NCBI GenBank assembly: GCA_002314145.1
Contig: DCCG01000012.1
Location: 1 to 16,992, forward strand
Length of the DNA: 16,992 bases
From: Thalassolituus sp. UBA1087
Lineage (GTDB): Bacteria; Pseudomonadota; Gammaproteobacteria; Pseudomonadales; Oceanobacteraceae
Direction: 5' to 3'
Made by a program: the position numbers and the translations under genes. Shown here in pieces: positions 11,861 to 16,992 of the stretch. A model generated the notes under the pieces. The model worked only from the letters and a program-made list of their open reading frames with translations, searched no databases and was not told where the DNA came from. Positions within the stretch are counted from its first letter, which is position 1, and each line of letters opens with the position of its first letter.

Positions 11861-13921
11861 ATGTCTGGATTACGGGTATTTAATAAGGCTGCGCTAATCA
11901 GCGCTATGCTGGCACCGGCGGCTGTTCCGGTGATGGCTGCCGGCCCGGTGGGTTATGCCACGGTTAATGGCGGTATCACTGGTGGTCAGGGCGGCCAGAT
12001 TGTATATGCGACAACCGGAACAGAAATTAACCAGGCCATGTGTGAGCGGGCCTCAGAAGAAACACCACTGATTATCTATGTCAGCGGTACCATTAATCAT
12101 GACAACACGGATAAAGTATCCGGTGCCTGTGATACCGCAGGCGATGAGATCCAGTTTAAGCGGGTCAGCAATATATCGCTGATCGGTACTGCTGAAGGCG
12201 CATTGTTCGATGAAATAGGCATCCACCTGCGTGAAGCATCCAACATAATTATCCGCAATGTGCATGTGCGTAATGTGAAAAAATCCGGCTCGCCAACCTC
12301 TAACGGCGGGGATGCCATCGGGATGGAGAAAGACGTGCACAACGTCTGGATCGACCATAACGAACTGGAAGCATCCGGCGGCGAAAAAGCCGGCTATGAC
12401 TCTCTGATCGATATTAAAAATAACTCGAAATATGTGACGGTTTCTTATAACTATCTGCATAATTCCGGCCGTGGAGGTCTGATTAACTCCAGCGACAGTA
12501 ATGTTGAAAGTACGTATGTAACCTTCCACCATAATATCTACGACACCATTGATTCCCGTATGCCGCTGCTGCGCGCCGGCACAGCGCACTCCTTTAATAA
12601 CTACTATTTCAAGGTCAGTAAGTCGGGTATTAACTCGCGTCTGGGAGCCAGCATTAAAGCCGAGAATAACTACTTCGAGCAGGTACAGAACGCCATCGGC
12701 ACTTTCTATACCGACGATATGGGTTACTGGGAAGTCAGCGGCAATATTTACGACGACGTGGAATGGGTTGATAACAGCACCAACCATCCCGCCGGCTCGG
12801 ATGACCAGCTGCCGGTGTCCAATACCACAGTGACCTTGCCCTATGATTATGAGCTGGATGATGCCAGCTGCCTGAAAACAATTCTGGCTGCCACCGTGGG
12901 CCCACACACCAATCTGGCGGAATCCGATGGCAGCTGCTCCGTCGATGGCGGCCAGACGCCTGCGCCGGACCCACAACCAGAACCTGAATTGCCGCCGGTC
13001 TCTGTGAGCGCTTCGGTTGATGGTAACGCTGTGACGCTCAGCTGGAATGAAGCGGAAGGCGCAACCGGGTACCAGGTGTATCTGGACAGCGACAGCGATC
13101 CCAAAGGCCGGGTGCGCCAGGCTGTGCTTGATCCGCAAACGACCAGTTATACCCTGAGTGATCTGGCCAGCGGGCAGACCTACTGGTTCTGGATAAAATA
13201 CAGTGCCGCCAACGGCGCGACGGTCAGCTCTGACGCTGTCAGTGCCACACCGCTTGCGGATGGGGTGAATGTGATTCTGTCTGCAGTGGCGACAGAGGAT
13301 GGTGTTGTGCTGAACTGGAACGCATCCGAGACGGGCTCCGGTTATCAGATTTATATGGATACCGACAGCGATCCATCCGGTCGTGTGCGTCAGGCGTCTG
13401 TTGGTCCGGCGGTTACTCAATACACACTGAGCGGTCTGGAAGCCGGACAAACTTACTGGTTCTGGGTGAAATACCTGTTAAGTGACGGTACTTATGGCAA
13501 CTCTGCTGCTGCCAGCGTTACGGTGGCGGGCGATGCTCAAACACCGGACCCGGCGACCAATCTGTCTGTATCAGCAGGCTCTGATGGTTCCGGTAAAGGC
13601 CATGGCAGTTATGGCGATGTGCGTGATGGTGATCTCAGCAGTTACTGGTCACCCAATGGTGACAGTGGCCGCATCTCGTTGAAATGGGATGGTGAAGCAA
13701 CACTGAACGCCGTTATTATCCGCGAAGCAGCAGGCTATGAAGGCAATATTCAGGCATGGACCATCAGCGATCATAAAACCGGTGAAGTGCTGGCAGAGGG
13801 TAACGGCGTCCCTGACATGATGACGCTGGATACTGTCTCGTTACGTAAACTGGACTTCAATATTCTTTCCGCTTCCGGTAGCCCGGCCGTGGCAGAGTTT
13901 GAAGCCTATTACATTCATTAA
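11861..13921 (+). CDS. Secreted modular pectate lyase (PL1, FN3 x2, discoidin-like)
   Basis: A 686-residue exported enzyme that cleaves polygalacturonate by beta-elimination, using calcium. Order: signal peptide (1 to about 26, ending PVMA), PL1 beta-helix (about 28-352), Pro-rich linker (about 365-379), two FN3-like domains (about 380-467 and 468-557) and a C-terminal F5/8 or discoidin-like domain (about 565-686) that may bind carbohydrate. PL1 signatures are WIDH (163-166), likely calcium Asp residues 151, 180 and 184, and SRMPLLRAG with the catalytic Arg233 and Arg238. The FN3 units share GRVRQA and QTYWFW. A TTG at 11804 is in frame, but AAGGAA lies 7 bases before the ATG at 11861 and the signal peptide starts there. 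No other pectin genes are near. Confidence 0.93.
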   Translation: MSGLRVFNKAALISAMLAPAAVPVMAAGPVGYATVNGGITGGQGGQIVYATTGTEINQAMCERASEETPLIIYVSGTINHDNTDKVSGACDTAGDEIQFKRVSNISLIGTAEGALFDEIGIHLREASNIIIRNVHVRNVKKSGSPTSNGGDAIGMEKDVHNVWIDHNELEASGGEKAGYDSLIDIKNNSKYVTVSYNYLHNSGRGGLINSSDSNVESTYVTFHHNIYDTIDSRMPLLRAGTAHSFNNYYFKVSKSGINSRLGASIKAENNYFEQVQNAIGTFYTDDMGYWEVSGNIYDDVEWVDNSTNHPAGSDDQLPVSNTTVTLPYDYELDDASCLKTILAATVGPHTNLAESDGSCSVDGGQTPAPDPQPEPELPPVSVSASVDGNAVTLSWNEAEGATGYQVYLDSDSDPKGRVRQAVLDPQTTSYTLSDLASGQTYWFWIKYSAANGATVSSDAVSATPLADGVNVILSAVATEDGVVLNWNASETGSGYQIYMDTDSDPSGRVRQASVGPAVTQYTLSGLEAGQTYWFWVKYLLSDGTYGNSAAASVTVAGDAQTPDPATNLSVSAGSDGSGKGHGSYGDVRDGDLSSYWSPNGDSGRISLKWDGEATLNAVIIREAAGYEGNIQAWTISDHKTGEVLAEGNGVPDMMTLDTVSLRKLDFNILSASGSPAVAEFEAYYIH

Positions 13922-13935
13922 TCGTTGTTGATCAT

Positions 13936-13965
13936 ACGGCAGACCGCGTTCCGGTCTGCCGTTTT
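13936..13965 (+). terminator. Rho-independent terminator of the pectate lyase
   Basis: An 11-bp perfect stem (ACGGCAGACCG at 13936-13946 with CGGTCTGCCGT at 13952-13962), a 5-base loop and TTTT follow the lyase stop by 14 bases. Confidence 0.9.
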
Positions 13966-13976
13966 CTGTCATCGCT

Positions 13977-14002
13977 GTCCTGTCACCTGGTCCTGTCACG
14001 CA
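13977..14002 (+). repeat. Near-exact 13-bp tandem duplication
   Basis: GTCCTGTCACCTG (13977-13989) is followed directly by GTCCTGTCACGCA (13990-14002), identical over the first 10 bases. It is non-coding. The rest of the 267-base gap shows only the promoter at 14124. Confidence 0.6.
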
Positions 14003-14123
14003 GTCCTTATTCCGTCAGAGCAATCCATATTGGTTTGACTCATCACCATCTGTCATCGGCTTCTGGTTTGCCCATATTGTTAATAACCACCAACAAACAC
14101 ATGCGCCCCATTACCCGGGCGGG

Positions 14124-14152
14124 TATAATTTTGCCTGACGATTAAGCGTCAG
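14124..14152 (+). promoter_or_regulatory. Promoter -10 and leader hairpin of the BI-1 gene
   Basis: A perfect TATAAT lies at 14124-14129, about 60 bases before the gene; no good -35 element is visible at 17 bases. The transcript would begin near 14136, right at a hairpin CTGACG-ATTAAG-CGTCAG (14135-14152). A hairpin at the very 5' end of an mRNA can slow its decay; that role is an inference. Confidence 0.5.
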
Positions 14153-14188
14153 CGATATTCTTCTCTATCTGGCTTTTAAGGAATTAAC

Positions 14189-14938
14189 ATGGCTAATGGA
14201 TCCGGGAACCCGACACTGCGGGCATCCTCATTCAGTGATAAAGACCGCGCCACCGATGGCAACCCGATGACCCTCAGCGGTACGGTTAACAAAACCTTTA
14301 TATTATTGGCACTGGTTTTTATCTCCGGTGGCCTGACCTGGGACTACTTTCTTAAAAGCGGCGGCTCGGAACAGTTTGCAACCATTGCCGGTATTTCCGG
14401 TGCGGTAGGCGGGCTGGTGTTTGCACTGATTACTATCTTCGTAAAACGTGTGGCACCTTACACGGCACCTCTGTACGCACTGTTCGAGGGCTTAGTGATT
14501 GGTATTGTCTCCGTCATTATGGAGATGCAGTTTCCCGGCATCGTACTGCAGGCGATTGGCCTGACCTTTGGCACCATGCTGTCACTGCTGGTGGCGTATA
14601 AATCCGGTGTTATCAAAGTGACGCAGAATTTCCGCCTGGGTGTCGTAGCGGCCACCGGCGGCATCGCACTGGTGTACATTGCCAATTTCGTTATGGGTTT
14701 CTTTGGTATTCATATGCCCTTCATTCATGAAAGCGGCACCATGGGAATATTGTTCAGCCTGTTCGTGGTGGTTATCGCCGCACTGAACCTGGTGCTGGAC
14801 TTTGACTTTATTGAGCAGGGCGTAGAAAGCGGTTGCGCCAAGTATATGGAATGGTACGGAGCCTTCGGCTTAGTGGTCACCCTGTTGTGGCTGTATATCG
14901 AAATCCTGCGCTTGCTGGCTAAAGCCCGCAGTCGCTGA
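14189..14938 (+). CDS. Bax inhibitor-1/YccA family membrane protein
   Basis: A 249-residue inner-membrane protein with about seven hydrophobic segments after a polar N-terminus of about 35 residues. The NPTLRASSF start, the YKSGVIKVTQNF region and the late LDFDFIEQGVESG with its membrane-embedded acidic residues fit the bacterial BI-1 group (BaxI_1). Relatives in the superfamily act as calcium-leak channels or bind the FtsH protease; which applies here is unknown. AAGGAA lies 5 bases before the ATG. It has its own promoter and a hairpin after it (14959-14985), so it is probably a single-gene unit. Confidence 0.85.
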   Translation: MANGSGNPTLRASSFSDKDRATDGNPMTLSGTVNKTFILLALVFISGGLTWDYFLKSGGSEQFATIAGISGAVGGLVFALITIFVKRVAPYTAPLYALFEGLVIGIVSVIMEMQFPGIVLQAIGLTFGTMLSLLVAYKSGVIKVTQNFRLGVVAATGGIALVYIANFVMGFFGIHMPFIHESGTMGILFSLFVVVIAALNLVLDFDFIEQGVESGCAKYMEWYGAFGLVVTLLWLYIEILRLLAKARSR

Positions 14939-14958
14939 GCGTCCTGATAGCAGGTTTG

Positions 14959-14985
14959 AACCGGAATCGCAGAATGATTCCGGTT
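14959..14985 (+). terminator. Hairpin after the BI-1 gene
   Basis: AACCGGAATC (14959-14968) and GATTCCGGTT (14976-14985) form a perfect 10-bp stem with a 7-base loop, 20 bases after the stop. The T-run is short, but a T-rich stretch (CTTTTTC) follows a few bases on. Confidence 0.6.
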
Positions 14986-15025
14986 TGCTGAAGCTTTTTC
15001 CTGAATACTATCCGACAAAATATAG

Positions 15026-15079
15026 CTGATGAGCCTGATGAGCCTGATGAGCCTGATGAGCCTGATGAGCCTGATGAGT
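15026..15079. repeat. Six tandem copies of a 9-bp unit
   Basis: CTGATGAGC is repeated five times exactly, and a sixth copy ends in T instead of C. It is non-coding, between the BI-1 terminator and the convergent small lipoprotein gene. On the + strand one frame has repeated TGATGA stops. Confidence 0.95.
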
Positions 15080-15130
15080 CATTGGGCTGTCGGGTGGCAG
15101 TCTCATTAACTCCCCATACTTATCCGGACC

Positions 15131-15448
15131 TTATCGAGCTTCCCGGCACGAATAGGGAACATAATCACCGGAATTGCTGAGCACCAGCGGCATACCACCA
15201 GTAGTGCCATACTGTATTTCACAGGCAAGTCTCATTTGTGACTTCAGAAGTTTCCATCTTCCACGGTTTTTACCATTGGACCAGGAGAAGTAGTGATACT
15301 CGTCATCAGATCCTTCATACAGAGTATTTTTTAATGGAGAAACTCCGTAGTTAACGAAATCAGCTGCATCAATTTTCTGGTAGCTGTCATCCACCTGTGC
15401 GCAGGCGCATAAGGCCAGAAAAAACGGTAAGACTAAGAAATTTTTCAT
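15131..15448 (-). CDS. Small lipoprotein, unknown function
   Basis: A 105-residue protein not matched to a family. The N-terminus MKNFLVLPFFLALCAC is a lipoprotein signal with a lipobox reading LCAC, so Cys16 is the likely lipidated residue. The mature part is acidic then basic (EYHYFSWSNGKNRGRWK) and has two further cysteines (LACEIQ and YSCREAR), which may form a disulfide. No good ribosome binding site precedes the ATG. It is the first of several small - strand genes in the lower-GC right end. Confidence 0.6.
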   Translation of the reverse strand: MKNFLVLPFFLALCACAQVDDSYQKIDAADFVNYGVSPLKNTLYEGSDDEYHYFSWSNGKNRGRWKLLKSQMRLACEIQYGTTGGMPLVLSNSGDYVPYSCREAR

Positions 15449-15487
15449 CGTTCGTTTTAACTGGCCAGCCCTGAAATAATTGTATGT

Positions 15488-15646
15488 TTACTTATCCGTC
15501 GACAGCTCGCCAGGCCGGAAGTTATGGGGTTGACTCCACCACTGTGACCAGATACCTATGTCATAGCCCGACGACAGGGTAATGGTTATATCATCTTTTG
15601 AGAGAGCTTCCGGATCGTTTGCTTCCGGATAGCTTAATAGTTTTCG
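15488..15646 (-). pseudogene. C-terminal gene remnant, 52 codons, no start
   Basis: An open frame of 52 codons with protein-like composition (for example LSSGYDIGIWSQWWSQ, then a TAA) has no usable start codon and begins right after an in-frame TAG, 15 bases after the stop of the GFA gene. I read it as the surviving C-terminus of a gene whose front was lost when the GFA segment was joined here. No family is recognised. A near-tandem duplication of GCTTCCGGAT (15606 and 15621) lies inside it. Confidence 0.35.
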
Positions 15647-15661
15647 CTATTTGATGGTACC

Positions 15662-16063
15662 TCACTCTGGCAATCCCTCCAACCTTGGTACATCCTCTGA
15701 GTTCTCATCCCAAACAGCTTTGCTGGATAAAAAGATATGCGCTGTTGGCACCATGGAAATTTCAGTATCCAGGCATCCTGCCGGAACGACGAGCAACCCC
15801 GGAATCTGAGTGCTCGGCAATGCCGAGCCACAGAGCTTACAAAAGCTTTTGTTATGACGGGTGCCCGGAAGCGTAAAACAGGTCACAGTGTCTGCGCCTG
15901 ATTGCCATACTAATTCAGCTGACTGTGAAAATAGATTTGCTGCATAAGCTGACCCGGTATCTTTTTGGCAATGTTTGCAATGGCACAGGTAGAAGCCATT
16001 GAATTCGCCTGTCACCTTAAAGCTTACGCTACCACACAAACAAGAGCCGGAATGATCAGTCAT
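15662..16063 (-). CDS. GFA/CENP-V family zinc protein
   Basis: A 133-residue protein of the GFA family, named for glutathione-dependent formaldehyde-activating enzyme; most members have no proven reaction. The zinc ligands are typical: Cys8 and Cys10 (SCLCGSVSF), Cys27, Cys29 and Cys32 (CHCKHCQKDTGS), and Cys75 and Cys78 (FCKLCGS). A longer frame starts at 16114, but AGGAAA a few bases before the ATG at 16061-16063 and the family start favour the shorter form. There is no formaldehyde dehydrogenase nearby. Such genes are common in accessory regions. Confidence 0.85.
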   Translation of the reverse strand: MTDHSGSCLCGSVSFKVTGEFNGFYLCHCKHCQKDTGSAYAANLFSQSAELVWQSGADTVTCFTLPGTRHNKSFCKLCGSALPSTQIPGLLVVPAGCLDTEISMVPTAHIFLSSKAVWDENSEDVPRLEGLPE

Positions 16064-16186
16064 CGTGATTTCCTGTATGTCCTGAAGTTTAAATACACAT
16101 GCCGATTTACACATGGGTGAGCGACGTGAATCCTGGTGGTGAAGCCATGACAGTGGTGTAATTTGCTGCCACCTATATATGTGTCG

Positions 16187-16223
16187 CCATTTACCACCGA
16201 TCTCTTAGGTGGGTATCCATTTA
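16187..16223. repeat. CCATTTA direct repeats flanking a small hairpin
   Basis: CCATTTA occurs at 16187-16193 and 16217-16223. Between them CCACC (16194-16198) can pair with GGTGG (16208-16212). It sits in the 286-base gap between two - strand genes, which otherwise shows no gene. Confidence 0.4.
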
Positions 16224-16296
16224 GTGCTCACGATTCATCAGGCTAAGAATTAATGGTAATCATAAAGCCCCCATAATTTTCTCTCATTAAGCTTCA

Positions 16297-16374
16297 TATA
16301 GAGCGGTCTGACGTATGAGATCAGCCTGTTTCTGAAACTGGTGCTTGGTTCATTGTTCTTTGGACCGCTCTATA
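16297..16374. repeat. Wide perfect 12-bp inverted repeat
   Basis: TATAGAGCGGTC (16297-16308) and GACCGCTCTATA (16363-16374) are perfect complements 54 bases apart. The right arm lies in the last codons of the 100-aa gene, the left arm beyond its stop. The interior holds a smaller GTTTC-T-GAAAC palindrome. The size resembles a recombination site, but integron core motifs are absent. Confidence 0.65.
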
Positions 16375-16652
16375 ATCATTAAATACTTCTCTGTTTCACT
16401 ATGTTGAGAGCTTGACAATATTTCATCGATCCACTCACGCTTTATATCGCGTAGGAATTTTCTATACGACTGCACTTTCTGTAAAGAATCAATACTGAAA
16501 ACTCCTTCGCCCCCTCCTGCAGCTACGCCTCTTCCTATCACTGCTCCTGCCCTAAAGTTAAATTCTCCATGACTTTCATCAATTAACAAATAATGGGTTT
16601 CTGGAGGGTTTCTATCCGGGTAATGTATCTGTGAAACTAAATATTTTGCCAT
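16350..16652 (-). CDS. Unknown 100-aa protein
   Basis: A 100-residue soluble protein with no recognised family. The first half has MAKYLVSQIHYPDRNPPETH and a glycine-rich GRGVAAGGGEGV turn; the second half is charged and probably helical (SYRKFLRDIKREWIDEIL, ending IERSKEQ). There is no signal peptide or membrane segment. The ribosome binding site is poor. It lies among remnants and repeats in the lower-GC end, as orphan genes of accessory DNA often do. Confidence 0.5.
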   Translation of the reverse strand: MAKYLVSQIHYPDRNPPETHYLLIDESHGEFNFRAGAVIGRGVAAGGGEGVFSIDSLQKVQSYRKFLRDIKREWIDEILSSSQHSETEKYLMIIERSKEQ

Positions 16653-16684
16653 GCTTCGAGCTTTCTGTGATATTTAACGCTCTC

Positions 16685-16858
16685 TCAAGCGGTGAGTAAT
16701 GCGTCTAGACAGAAATCTACTTTACCACCTTCTTCTGATTGTGCAATATCCCAGCCTTCTCCTAAGTTGTACTCCGTGCCATAGACGGATAACAAGGCTA
16801 CGTGCTCAGCAGTTATTGCTGGATACGACAGCCTAATCCCGGGAATGGCTAGTGGGGA
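16685..16858 (-). pseudogene. Possible C-terminal gene remnant, 57 codons
   Basis: A 57-codon open frame ends at a TGA (16685-16687) 33 bases before the next - strand gene. It reads like a protein end (HVALLSVYGTEYNLGEGWD, then acidic residues and LDALLTA) but has no ATG or GTG start and begins just after an in-frame TAA. It may be a truncated gene. The opposite strand carries a rival frame over its left part, so only one is likely real. Confidence 0.25.
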
Positions 16859-16916
16859 TTATCCAGCTTCTGTTGACGGGATACTTAACCGACTGGGTAT
16901 CGAAGAGAATCAATGA
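16845..16916 (+). CDS. Possible short gene end, coupled to the next frame
   Basis: A + strand frame open from 16785, with its first ATG at 16845, reads MASGDYPASVDGILNRLG and ends at a TGA (16914-16916). That stop overlaps the ATG of the next frame as ATGA, a usual sign of translational coupling. It could be the last 23 to 43 codons of a truncated gene. No good ribosome binding site is present. It competes with the - strand frame at 16685-16858. Confidence 0.25.
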   Translation: MASGDYPASVDGILNRLGIEENQ

Positions 16917-16992
16917 TTAACCAACACAAGCTTTCGATAACTGCTAAAGCGGATGTCCTGGTAGTTGTCCTAGTGGTCCATGCGGAAAATAA
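16913..16992 (+). CDS. Partial open frame leaving the window
   Basis: An ATG at 16913 opens a frame that is still open at the right edge after 26 codons. It starts MINQHKLSITAKADV, followed by a Val/Leu-rich strand. GAAGAG about 6 bases upstream could serve as its ribosome binding site. No family can be named from so little sequence. Confidence 0.3.
   Translation, partial: MINQHKLSITAKADVLVVVLVVHAEN

Noticed and set aside
12053..13450. A 465-codon open frame antisense to the pectate lyase
   Set aside because: It lies wholly inside a clearly functional gene, has no family features and no ribosome binding site, and is explained by the codon use of the lyase strand.
15026..15079. Hammerhead ribozyme, because CTGATGAG matches its core
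   Set aside because: The core motif is just part of a simple tandem repeat; the GAAA strand and flanking stems are absent.
15440..16690. Integron cassette array with attC sites
   Set aside because: GTTAAAT occurs after one gene fragment (16672-16678 on the - strand) and GTTAAAA near 15455, but no matching RYYYAAC partner with paired inner boxes was found for either, and the 12-bp inverted repeat lacks core motifs.

Overview
The window looks like chromosomal DNA of a marine or brackish-water gammaproteobacterium, perhaps near the Oceanospirillales. The basis is the gene content: a glucosylglycerol-3-phosphatase for salt adaptation, a YbiI-type DksA/TraR zinc protein, a large biosynthetic arginine decarboxylase, a PhoA alkaline phosphatase and a BI-1/YccA membrane protein. 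Assignment to a genus is not possible from sequence alone. Most of the window is ordinary moderately GC-rich housekeeping DNA. Two stretches differ: an AT-rich gap before a pectate lyase (about 11390-11860), and the last 1.9 kb (about 15100-16992), which reads as lower-GC accessory DNA.

Layout. 1-290: no convincing gene, several palindromes. 291-959 (-): OmpA/YiaD-like lipoprotein. 1305-1873 (+): two small membrane proteins (DUF5808, then a Gly-rich protein) among short tandem repeats. 2009-3274 (+): stpA, overlapped tail to tail by a GNAT acetyltransferase (-). 3856-4716 (+): aldo/keto reductase with a strong terminator. 4797-6731 (-): speA, divergent from phoA (6965-8392, +); the shared gap holds a good PHO-box candidate. 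8425-8730 (-): small exported TPR-like protein. 8987-9346 (+) and 9364-9606 (-): two small Cys-containing unknowns. 9773-10216 (-): DUF2214 membrane protein. 10362-10628 (-): YbiI-like zinc protein, divergent from a MOSC protein (10876-11388, +). 11861-13921 (+): secreted modular pectate lyase (PL1, two FN3, discoidin-like domain). 14189-14938 (+): BI-1 family protein. 15131-16652 (-): a small lipoprotein, a gene remnant, a GFA-family zinc protein and an unknown 100-aa protein. The right edge holds conflicting open frames on both strands.

Most genes appear to be transcribed singly or in small units; there is no large operon. Physiologically the set touches osmoprotection (StpA), polyamine synthesis (SpeA), phosphate scavenging (PhoA) and plant or algal pectin breakdown (the lyase), together with envelope proteins. 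No phage, complete insertion sequence, CRISPR array, tRNA or rRNA was recognised.

I did not find a clear new multi-gene system. The best leads are a TTG-start mini-gene with a strong ribosome binding site and nearby palindromes in the AT-rich gap before the pectate lyase, a high density of short direct duplications across the window, a GGTTGT-rich repeat in two separate intergenic regions, a wide 12-bp inverted repeat at the end of an orphan gene, and decayed gene fragments near the right edge.
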